Shown here: piece after piece, positions 18,110-24,982 of the stretch | How the letters are laid out: each line of letters begins with the position of its first letter | Position numbering within the stretch: the stretch's first letter is position 1 | NCBI RefSeq assembly: GCF_900104415.1 | Contig: NZ_FMXR01000009.1 | Coordinates: forward strand, 62,001 to 126,000 | DNA: 64,000 nt | Reading direction: 5' to 3' | Source: Eubacterium oxidoreducens | Lineage (GTDB): Bacteria; Bacillota; Clostridia; Lachnospirales; Lachnospiraceae | The notes under the pieces: model-generated | The model's database searches: none | What the model was told of the DNA's origin: nothing | What the model saw: the letters and a program-made list of their open reading frames with translations, nothing else | Made by a program: the position numbers and the translations under genes

Positions 18110-18874
18110 TTATTCTGCCTGTTGCAATTCATCTGCTGTCAGCATTTCAATAGATGGCCAATAACGTACAATTGCTTTTCCCAAAATCTTATCTTTTGAT
18201 ACATACTGATAAGCTGCCGCTTCATCTTCCGTCTGCGCAATTTCGCTCATCAAAGCCTCATCCGCCCAATATCTGGCGTCTGCAGAAATATTTCTGTTAT
18301 CTCCAAGCATCAGATAACAATCTTCCGGCACTTCGAAGGTGTATCCCGTACACTCTACCGTCCACTCTTCTTTCAAATATGGCTCGTCAAGCGGCTCCTT
18401 AGAATCATTGATATAAATCTTACCATCCTCAATGGTTACCTTTTCTCCAGGTAACCCTATAATACGTTTTATGTAGACCTGGCTTTCGTCCACCGGATAT
18501 TTAAAGATTGCAATATCATATCGCTGTGGTTCCGATATTTTGTAGGCAAGTCTAAAACCGATTAAGCGGTCATCCGGCATAATCGTATTCTCCATAGAGC
18601 CGGTCGGAACAATCGCATTTACAATAACAAATTGTTTCACAACCACTACAACCACGATGACAATCGCAATCAAGCGTATCCAGCTGATTACTTCTTTTTT
18701 GATATCTACATTATCTTTCTCTGCTTCCTTTGAAACGCCATCTGACAAAGTAGCCCTCACCTGTTGAGCTTCATTATATTCTGACTCTGAAATTGTATCA
18801 CTTTGTGCAATTGTCTGTTCCTGTGTCGTTTCCTCAGTATTCTCCTGAGGCATTATATTTTTATTTTCTTCCAT
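18110..18874 (-). CDS. lepB: Signal peptidase I
   Basis: Cuts signal peptides from exported proteins on the outer face of the membrane. After an acidic cytoplasmic tail of about 60 residues there is one membrane anchor (IRLIAIVIVVVVVVKQFVIV). The catalytic serine is in PTGSMENT near residue 91 and the lysine is in YIKRIIGLPGE near 133; GDNRNISADARYW is the last conserved box. I use the ATG at 18874 rather than a TTG at 18880 because the AAGAGAG box is correctly spaced for it. It follows greA by 12 bases. Confidence 0.93.
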   Translation of the reverse strand: MEENKNIMPQENTEETTQEQTIAQSDTISESEYNEAQQVRATLSDGVSKEAEKDNVDIKKEVISWIRLIAIVIVVVVVVKQFVIVNAIVPTGSMENTIMPDDRLIGFRLAYKISEPQRYDIAIFKYPVDESQVYIKRIIGLPGEKVTIEDGKIYINDSKEPLDEPYLKEEWTVECTGYTFEVPEDCYLMLGDNRNISADARYWADEALMSEIAQTEDEAAAYQYVSKDKILGKAIVRYWPSIEMLTADELQQAE

Positions 18875-18886
18875 TTTCAAACTCTC

Positions 18887-19390
18887 TTAATAACCGCGAA
18901 TTGCATCTTCTGAATCATCCACCGTATTTTCAATCTTTCGTATCACAATCGGATAGGAATAATTCTCATTTACCTTTACCATAACGCGCTCGCCCTCTTT
19001 ATGACCAGCTACTGCTTTCCCGAGCGGAGATTCAATACTAATCTTGCCCTGCATCGAATTTCCTCGAATCGAGGTGACAAGACGAAAGGTTTCTTCCTCA
19101 TCATCTTCTTCGTAATAAACCGTAATCGTATTATTGATTCCGACTTCATCATTACCGGACTTATCCGATACAACAATCGCATTCTTAAGCATTCTTTCTA
19201 AATATCGAATCCGGCTTTCATTACGGTTTTTATCCTTCTTAGCCGCATGATATTCAAAATTTTCGCTTAAATCCCCCTGCGCTCTGGCAACCTTTACAGC
19301 TTCAATCAATTTTGGTCGAAGTTCTAATTTACGCTCTTCAATTTCGCGTTCAATTTTCTCGATATCTGACTGTGTGAGTCTTTCTCCCAT
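18887..19390 (-). CDS. greA: GreA/GreB family transcription elongation factor
   Basis: Reactivates backtracked RNA polymerase by stimulating transcript cleavage. The N-terminal coiled coil contains ARAQGDLSENFEYHAAK, which carries the acidic tip residues that enter the polymerase channel. The C-terminal FKBP-like domain includes IESPLGKAVAGHKEGE. At 167 residues it is slightly longer than the usual 158, with extra acidic residues (EEDDEEE) between the domains. Upstream gene of a greA-lepB pair. Confidence 0.92.
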   Translation of the reverse strand: MGERLTQSDIEKIEREIEERKLELRPKLIEAVKVARAQGDLSENFEYHAAKKDKNRNESRIRYLERMLKNAIVVSDKSGNDEVGINNTITVYYEEDDEEETFRLVTSIRGNSMQGKISIESPLGKAVAGHKEGERVMVKVNENYSYPIVIRKIENTVDDSEDAIRGY

Positions 19391-19452
19391 TCAATCTCCC
19401 CTGCCTTTTCTTACTTTTCCTACTATAACAGAAAGAGTATTTGTTTTCAATG

Positions 19453-19508
19453 AAAAAGGTCACTGACCGCCCGAAATTTCTTCTTTTCGAGCAGGCAATG
19501 ACCTTTTT
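19453..19508 (-). terminator. Terminator downstream of htrA
   Basis: A 10-bp outer stem (19453-19462 with 19499-19508) with further internal pairing, ending in five T residues on the minus strand. It lies past the repeat element that follows the htrA stop codon. Confidence 0.8.
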
Positions 19509-19534
19509 ACTGTCTATTTGATCTATGGTATCTT

Positions 19535-19722
19535 GTCAAGACTCGCTCGCGAGTCTTGCGCGCCGGATTCGGGTCTGCTTCAGCAGACAAATTCCTGTCC
19601 GAATCCGTGTGCATCCTCGCGGAGCGTTTAACTCAGTCGGAGCTTGTACCCCGACTGAGTATAGTTTGTCATACCCCCCACCTACGCTAACGCTTAGAGG
19701 TGGGGGATTTCTCCGACTGAGT
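19535..19722. repeat. Multi-hairpin dispersed repeat, copy A (extended)
   Basis: Positions 19535-19660 match 33521-33646 at 123 of 126 bases. The unit contains a 9-bp palindrome (AAGACTCGC arm), a stem GGATTCGG/CCGAATCC enclosing a GTCTGCT/AGCAGAC hairpin, and an inverted pair ACTCAGTCGG/CCGACTGAGT. Copy A carries an extra 62 bases (19661-19722) with a CCCCCACCT/AGGTGGGGG hairpin (19675-19706) and a second CCGACTGAGT that ends immediately before the htrA stop codon. The small open frames across it are by-products of the repeat. No transposase is nearby. Confidence 0.9.
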
Positions 19723-21099
19723 TTAATTTGTCTTTGAGCCAAGTGTTACTTCAACATCCTGAGTAGAATACTCTTGTCCATTAGCAACGGCAACCGTAAG
19801 TGTAACGGTATCGCCTGCTGATGCTGAGGAAATGTAAGAAGATAAATCTTCAAAGCTTGTGATTTCTTCTCCGTTAATTGCAGTTACAATCATTCCTTCT
19901 GAAAGACCGGCTTCTTCTGCTGCACTACCACTAACTACCTGAGAAATATACGCACCCTGTGGCATGTTATAATTCTGTGCAATATCCTGTGTTACGTCTA
20001 CACCGGCAATTCCAAGATAAGCATCTCCACTTTCTGAGGAATCAGAGGTAGAACCATTTTCAATAAGTTCTTGAAGAATCGGTGAAGCATCTGAAATCGG
20101 AATAGCAAATCCCATACCTTCTACATCAGTATCTGCATATTTTGATGAATTTATCCCAATTACTTCTCCGTTTGCATTGATAAGCGCACCACCACTGTTA
20201 CCAGGGTTAATTGCTGCATCTGTCTGAATCAGAGTATTCGTAATACTTTCTCCGGTTGTCTCATCGGAAGTTGTTACTTCTCTGTCAACAGCTGAAATTA
20301 CACCGGTTGTTACAGACTGTCCATAACCAAGCGCATTACCAATTGCAATGGCAGTATCGCCTACCGCAATAGAATCTGAATCGCCAAGTGTTGCGACCTT
20401 AATTTCTGACAATGTAGCACTGTCGATATCACTGATTGCAACTTTTACAACTGCAAGGTCTGAATCCGAATCCGTTCCCTGAATCTCACCGGATACTGTA
20501 GAATCATCTACAAACTGTACCGTTAAAGAAGTTGCACCTTCTACAACATGATTATTAGTAGCAATGTACAAATAGTCATCATCCTGACTTATAATAATTC
20601 CTGAACCCGCACCTTCTGATTCATAACTTTCAGACTGGCCAAACATATTCGCATATTCTTCAACCGACACGGTTGTGATTGCTACAATGGATGGCATTAC
20701 ATTTTCAACAACGGTAGATACATCCGTAACGGTTGTACTATCTGAAGTATCTGTGCTATCCACTGTGGTACTGTCTGAATTTGATAATGATGTCGCACTG
20801 GTATTTGAAGTTGTCTGTGTATCCTGCGTACTAGAAAGAAGTGATGTACTTCCTGTAAACACAACACCGGCTACCAATCCGAATGCTGCTGCCATAGCTG
20901 TGCATTTCATAAGCTTATTTCCAAAAGTTCCTTTCTTAAGCAGCGGCTTCTTTGGCATCTTTATTTTCTTTGCCTTCTTTGTCTTTTGTGATACCGACTC
21001 TCCATCGATATCCTCAATCGTTACTTCGTCAGCATCAACTATTTTGTCAGATGGGCTTCCTGCCTGATAGAAATTATTGTTTTCAAATTTATTGTCCAT
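19723..21099 (-). CDS. htrA: HtrA/DegP-type serine protease with PDZ domain
   Basis: Membrane-anchored surface protease for damaged exported proteins. A basic cytoplasmic tail of about 60 residues is followed by one membrane anchor (residues 66-90), a Ser/Thr-rich linker, and a trypsin-like domain with the triad in NNHVVEG (about 182), DSDLAVVK (about 208) and NPGNSGGAL (about 298). A PDZ domain fills residues 350-455. 458 residues. GAAAGGAG precedes the start. Its promoter lacks a -35 and resembles that of the lipoprotein gene at 37484. Confidence 0.95.
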   Translation of the reverse strand: MDNKFENNNFYQAGSPSDKIVDADEVTIEDIDGESVSQKTKKAKKIKMPKKPLLKKGTFGNKLMKCTAMAAAFGLVAGVVFTGSTSLLSSTQDTQTTSNTSATSLSNSDSTTVDSTDTSDSTTVTDVSTVVENVMPSIVAITTVSVEEYANMFGQSESYESEGAGSGIIISQDDDYLYIATNNHVVEGATSLTVQFVDDSTVSGEIQGTDSDSDLAVVKVAISDIDSATLSEIKVATLGDSDSIAVGDTAIAIGNALGYGQSVTTGVISAVDREVTTSDETTGESITNTLIQTDAAINPGNSGGALINANGEVIGINSSKYADTDVEGMGFAIPISDASPILQELIENGSTSDSSESGDAYLGIAGVDVTQDIAQNYNMPQGAYISQVVSGSAAEEAGLSEGMIVTAINGEEITSFEDLSSYISSASAGDTVTLTVAVANGQEYSTQDVEVTLGSKTN

Positions 21100-21166
21100 A
21101 ACATGTATCTCCTTTCACATCTCATCGCCCTGCGATGAATTTTGTTTGCTTGTTTGTTATGAACTT

Positions 21167-21188
21167 AGTATAGAAATGAAATGTGAAG
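21167..21188 (-). promoter_or_regulatory. Promoter of htrA, probably activator-dependent
   Basis: On the minus strand TATACT (complement 21167-21172) has no -35 at the right distance. Instead CTTCACAT lies eight bases upstream (21181-21188). The same CTTCACAT-N8-TATAGT pattern occurs before the lipoprotein at 37484. Confidence 0.5.
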
Positions 21189-21240
21189 TATATGTGTTTT
21201 AAGATTTAAAGGAACACGACTTTTTTGTGTGCAGTTTGTG

Positions 21241-21274
21241 AAAAAAACACCTCCCTGCTATACGCAAAGAGGTG
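21241..21274 (-). terminator. Terminator of HD-domain gene
   Basis: CACCTC (complement of 21269-21274) pairs with GAGGTG (complement of 21248-21253) and is followed on the minus strand by seven T residues. Confidence 0.85.
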
Positions 21275-21288
21275 AATATCATCTACCA

Positions 21289-22389
21289 TCAGGTTGTTTT
21301 TACTTTTTTCAAAGTCTCATAATCCATCTTATTTCGATTATCAAAGTTGGCCAAGATATCCTTAATATGGTATTCTTTCGAAATATTCCGATCCGAAAGA
21401 TCATACATCCGATTATCTTTAAAACTCAAAATAGTTGGCTTTCTAAAATCCTTAGCACCCTCAATAACGACAAGCCCCTTCTCTCCGGAATGTAATTCCA
21501 CACAGGTTCCTGCCGGAATAACATCAATACTGTTGACTAATGCTTCCACAATTTTTGACGGATAGACATTCGAATTATCCATCAGATAACAACACGCCCG
21601 ATATATGGACTCTTCCTTCTTGTAAATACGCATTGAGGTCATAAGATCAAACAGATCCATCGTCTTAAGAATCTGCGTTCCCAATAAATATTTAGAAGAA
21701 TCAAACATTCCACCAGATCTTTTTTCCATGGAAATCTGATAAAACTGGGTAATATATCTTCGAATCGTTGCTGATATCCCCATATTATTACGAATGAGAT
21801 TATATCCCCTAATCTCTGCTTCCCTAACTTCTTTAAGTTCTGATTCTGTAAGCTTGTCCGGTTTATATAAAATCTCCGGATCCACATAAAGCTTTCCAAC
21901 ATCATGCACAAGAGCCGCACATATTATTGGATAAATCTCCTTATAATGAATATTCAAGCGATTTGCAACCATACAAGTCAGCGAAGCCACATTCACCGAA
22001 TGCTTAAAATATTGATCGGATGGTCCTCTAAGCGTCTGAAAAAATGTAATTCGCTTCTTCAGGTTCGAATACATATTCTCAATTGTCATAGCCAGCGGTT
22101 CAATTTGGCTAAAATCACCGCCCTCTGCTATCGATTCCAGCGCCTTTTTCAATTCCGCCCACTGAAGCGTCTGCACGCGCTCAAACTCAATCTCTTCATC
22201 TGTCATCGGCGGTATTGGCTCTGTTGCATCCAATATATACACCCCGAACAAATCATTATTCTGTAGCATTTGAAGCGCAGCTGGCACCAATGCCGATCCT
22301 CTCTCATATAACAATACTCCCTTCTCGTTATAGATCGATTTTGCAATTCGCATGCCTAATTTAAGCTCTTCTTTTTTTACGAATTTCAT
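21289..22389 (-). CDS. HD-domain protein, degenerate HD-GYP type (paralogue)
   Basis: A 366-residue paralogue of the 6051-7280 protein with the same plan: N-terminal FVKKEELKLGMRIAKSIY, HD core KHSVNVA (about 129) and LVHDVGK (about 158), and C-terminal PAGTCVELHSGEKGLV. The GYP motif and the histidines before it are absent; the equivalent region reads ITQFYQISMEKRSGG. c-di-GMP hydrolysis is thus unlikely without experiment. The ATG at 22389 is preferred to the frame opening at 22452 because AGAGGG precedes it and it aligns with the paralogue start. Monocistronic, with its own promoter and terminator. Confidence 0.8.
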   Translation of the reverse strand: MKFVKKEELKLGMRIAKSIYNEKGVLLYERGSALVPAALQMLQNNDLFGVYILDATEPIPPMTDEEIEFERVQTLQWAELKKALESIAEGGDFSQIEPLAMTIENMYSNLKKRITFFQTLRGPSDQYFKHSVNVASLTCMVANRLNIHYKEIYPIICAALVHDVGKLYVDPEILYKPDKLTESELKEVREAEIRGYNLIRNNMGISATIRRYITQFYQISMEKRSGGMFDSSKYLLGTQILKTMDLFDLMTSMRIYKKEESIYRACCYLMDNSNVYPSKIVEALVNSIDVIPAGTCVELHSGEKGLVVIEGAKDFRKPTILSFKDNRMYDLSDRNISKEYHIKDILANFDNRNKMDYETLKKVKTT

Positions 22390-22442
22390 AGTAATAATCC
22401 CTCTCATCCCAACATAATCTTCTAACATACATTGGTATTTCA

Positions 22443-22471
22443 AGTATATCATTTAACCCCTTATGCGACAA
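22443..22471 (-). promoter_or_regulatory. Promoter of HD-domain paralogue
   Basis: On the minus strand: TTGTCG, 17 bases, then TGA-adjacent TATACT. The leader before the ATG at 22389 is about 48 bases. Confidence 0.6.
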
Positions 22472-22492
22472 CAAATACTACATAAATCATTG

Positions 22493-22535
22493 TAAAAAGG
22501 ATGTTTTGCACCGTTTCTCAGACACAAAACATCCT
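22493..22535 (-). terminator. Terminator after rlmH
   Basis: An 11-bp perfect stem (22498-22508 with 22525-22535) followed by five T residues on the minus strand. Confidence 0.88.
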
Positions 22536-22545
22536 GCATTATTTC

Positions 22546-23025
22546 TTATTTGTGATATGGCTCATGATGAATAATACGAAAGCTTCTATAGATTTGTTCT
22601 AGTAAAATCACTCTCATCAGCTGATGAGGAAATGTCAGATCAGAAAAGCTAAGCTTCGCATCTGCTCTTTTCAACACCTGATTGGAAAGTCCTAACGAAC
22701 CGCCTATTACAAATTGTATATGACTCTTCCCCTCAATGGTAAGCCGCTCCAAATCCCGCGCCATCTTTTCCGAACTTTTCTTCGTCCCATCAATCGCAAG
22801 TGCTATCACATAAGCTTCCTCTTTGATTTTCGACATAAGGCGTTCGCCTTCCTTGTCCTTAATCTGTATCTGCGCCGTCTCGCTTATTCCATCCGGCGTT
22901 TTTTCATCTGCGACCTCTAGAATATTAAGAGTGGTATATCTTGACAAACGCTTTACATATTCTTTTATTGCATCCTTATAATATGCTTCTTTTATCTTGC
23001 CCACACAACAAATGTCAATTTTCAT
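22546..23025 (-). CDS. rlmH: 23S rRNA pseudouridine methyltransferase RlmH
   Basis: SPOUT-class enzyme that methylates pseudouridine 1915 in 23S rRNA (E. coli numbering). The C-terminal knot region is present: FVIGGSLGLSNQVLKRAD followed by LTFPHQLMRVILLEQIYRS and a C-terminal HEPYHK. I use the ATG at 23025 rather than the GTG at 23037, because MKIDICCVGKIKE is the usual start and AGGTGATT is properly spaced. 159 residues. It begins just after the ABC permease stop and is probably co-transcribed with it. Confidence 0.95.
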   Translation of the reverse strand: MKIDICCVGKIKEAYYKDAIKEYVKRLSRYTTLNILEVADEKTPDGISETAQIQIKDKEGERLMSKIKEEAYVIALAIDGTKKSSEKMARDLERLTIEGKSHIQFVIGGSLGLSNQVLKRADAKLSFSDLTFPHQLMRVILLEQIYRSFRIIHHEPYHK

Positions 23026-23037
23026 AACTACAATCAC

Positions 23038-23823
23038 CTAGTCTAGATTTAATTTCTTTTTCATAAGCCAATTGGTAACAATCCAAAATACAACCGCCAT
23101 CACAGCCGCAAGAACAACTTGTGCAGCAGCAGCATCTATCATGAAATATTCATCAAACAAATAGGCATCATCCCCTAGCCATCCGGCTGTTGTCATCCAT
23201 ACCACAGAACGTACCGAACCGGTTCCTATCAAAAGCACAATAAACATTAATATCGCCATACCTAATTTATGCTTATTAAACAGATTGCCAAGCATCAAAG
23301 CCAGATAAATCATAAGAACGCTGCCTATCGCTCCCACAAATAATCCCGCTGCATACAATGCTATAAGTGTATGCGGAAACGTTTGTAACACTTCTTGAAT
23401 TACCGCCCATATGCTAGCGTATTCCTGTGAAATACAAAGCGCAATCAAAAGTGAGAGTATCGAAACTATGGATGAAACAATTGCCCAGATAAATCCCGTG
23501 ATTGTCTTACTTGCAAGATGCATCCATGTCTTGACCGGAAGTGCATTCATTAAATACCCTTGACCACATAACATATTCTTATAAAACTGCCTAACAATCA
23601 TTACAAAAGTAAGAAGTAGCATCACAACCAAAAGTACAATGTAAATAATCGTAACTATCACATTTAAGGTATCAGTACCGCCAACTGCAAAATAATAATC
23701 CGAAGAAACCATATTTTTCAAACTAAAGCCAAACACTACAGCCATCGCAAGTACCGCGATATACAAAAAAATCAGCATCCGTCCGGCAGCACGCAAATCA
23801 TATTTTATTAATTTTCCTAACAT
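23038..23823 (-). CDS. ABC transporter permease subunit
   Basis: A 261-residue protein with about six hydrophobic segments (near residues 15-35, 55-80, 105-130, 150-175, 185-205 and 235-255). No signal peptide or enzymatic motif is seen. Its start overlaps the ATPase gene by seven bases, so the two form one exporter. Substrate is unknown; GntR-YtrA-type operons of this shape often respond to cell-envelope stress or peptides, but that is inference. Confidence 0.8.
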   Translation of the reverse strand: MLGKLIKYDLRAAGRMLIFLYIAVLAMAVVFGFSLKNMVSSDYYFAVGGTDTLNVIVTIIYIVLLVVMLLLTFVMIVRQFYKNMLCGQGYLMNALPVKTWMHLASKTITGFIWAIVSSIVSILSLLIALCISQEYASIWAVIQEVLQTFPHTLIALYAAGLFVGAIGSVLMIYLALMLGNLFNKHKLGMAILMFIVLLIGTGSVRSVVWMTTAGWLGDDAYLFDEYFMIDAAAAQVVLAAVMAVVFWIVTNWLMKKKLNLD

Positions 23824-24533
23824 CTGAATACCTCCCTAAAATATTCATCTACCGATTTTCCCTCATTTTGCCGAAGTTCATCCACACTTCTGTGACAAAT
23901 AAACTGACCTCCGCCAATCATTACAACTTCATCCAGCACACGTTCCACGTCAGCTATAAGATGCGTTGAGATTACAACTAATGAATCCTCCGAATAATTC
24001 TGGATGATGGTCGTCAGGATATAATCTCTAGCTGCAGGATCCACGCCTCCAATTGGCTCATCAAGAAAATAAATCTTCGCCTTACGACTCATTGCCAAAA
24101 TCAATTGAACCTTTTCTTTATTTCCCTTTGATAGATGTTTCAGCTTCATCTTGCCTTCAATATTCAAGGTTTGCATCATAGATACTGCCTTTTCTTTATC
24201 AAAATCTTCAAAGAAATCACAAAACATCTTAACCAGATTATCAACATTCATCCAATCCGGAAGATAATCCGCATCCGGAAGATACGAAACAAATGCCTTC
24301 GTTTTCTCTGAAGGTGCATAACCATCCAATGTAATCTCACCCTTAGTCGGAACCAAAATCCCATTGGCCAATTTCATAAATGTCGTCTTGCCGCTTCCGT
24401 TTGGTCCAAGCAATCCAACAATCCGTCCCGGATATAAAGAAAGATTAAAATCTGATAGTGCATTCTTATTGGTTCCATAATTCTTAGTCAAATCCTTGCA
24501 TTGCAAGATTGGAACATTCCTCATCTCTTCCAT
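23817..24533 (-). CDS. ABC transporter ATP-binding subunit
   Basis: A 238-residue nucleotide-binding subunit. Walker A is GPNGSGKTT (about 40), the signature is LSKGNKEKV instead of LSGGQ, Walker B is KIYFLDEPIGGVDP, and the H-loop is VVISTHL. The divergent signature is common in CcmA/YtrB-like exporters. It lies between the GntR regulator (two bases away) and the permease. Confidence 0.9.
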   Translation of the reverse strand: MEEMRNVPILQCKDLTKNYGTNKNALSDFNLSLYPGRIVGLLGPNGSGKTTFMKLANGILVPTKGEITLDGYAPSEKTKAFVSYLPDADYLPDWMNVDNLVKMFCDFFEDFDKEKAVSMMQTLNIEGKMKLKHLSKGNKEKVQLILAMSRKAKIYFLDEPIGGVDPAARDYILTTIIQNYSEDSLVVISTHLIADVERVLDEVVMIGGGQFICHRSVDELRQNEGKSVDEYFREVFRC

Positions 24534-24535
24534 AA

Positions 24536-24901
24536 CTAGCCCTCCTCCTCTACAGCATCCAAAATTTGCTTGATTTCCTCAGCCGAAAATCCAAGTTCTC
24601 TCATGTGCTTTAAAAATTCTTTCGCCGCACGCTTCGCCATATCGCTTCTCATTCTTTCAATCCTTTCCCCATCATCGGTAACAAATCTGCCACTTGTTCG
24701 CTGCGAATAGACAAGACCACTTCGTTCAAGCTCTGCCAACGCCTTCTGCATCGTGTTCGGATTCACACCGGCTTCTGCTGCCAGCTCTCTCACAGAATCC
24801 AGTCTTGTACCGGGCAAATATTGACCCTTAATGATGCGGCGTTCGATTTCGTTCATAAGTTGCAAATAAATTGCTCTATTATTATCCAAATTCCACGCCA
24901 T
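24536..24901 (-). CDS. GntR-family regulator, YtrA type
   Basis: A 121-residue regulator with an N-terminal winged helix (YLQLMNEIERRIIKGQY, then SVRELAAEAGVNPNTMQKAL) and only a short C-terminal helical part instead of a large ligand domain, which is the YtrA subfamily plan. It should repress its own operon with the ABC genes. Copies of ATTGTATT and its complement surround the promoter at 24949-24977 and are candidate operators. Confidence 0.88.
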   Translation of the reverse strand: MAWNLDNNRAIYLQLMNEIERRIIKGQYLPGTRLDSVRELAAEAGVNPNTMQKALAELERSGLVYSQRTSGRFVTDDGERIERMRSDMAKRAAKEFLKHMRELGFSAEEIKQILDAVEEEG

Positions 24902-24948
24902 ATCGCTTACTCCTTCACATTATTGTATTACTTACTTAGTACACAAAT

Positions 24949-24977
24949 ACAATAACGCAACTGTATTATTGTGTCAA
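24949..24977 (-). promoter_or_regulatory. Promoter of GntR-ABC operon with repeat motifs
   Basis: On the minus strand a perfect TTGACA, 17 bases, then TATTGT. ATTGTATT occurs twice and its complement AATACAAT once between about 24920 and 24985, which fits self-repression by the GntR protein. Confidence 0.65.
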
Positions 24978-24982
24978 TACAA

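Noticed and set aside
19535-19660. tRNA-like reading of GGATTCGG...CCGAATCC in the repeat.
   Set aside because: No acceptor stem, anticodon arm or T-loop arrangement can be built; it is a simple nested hairpin.
19525-19737. Small open frames on both strands over repeat copy A, and a similar one at 33455-33649.
   Set aside because: They result from the repeat itself, share its sequence, lack ribosome sites and run through hairpins.
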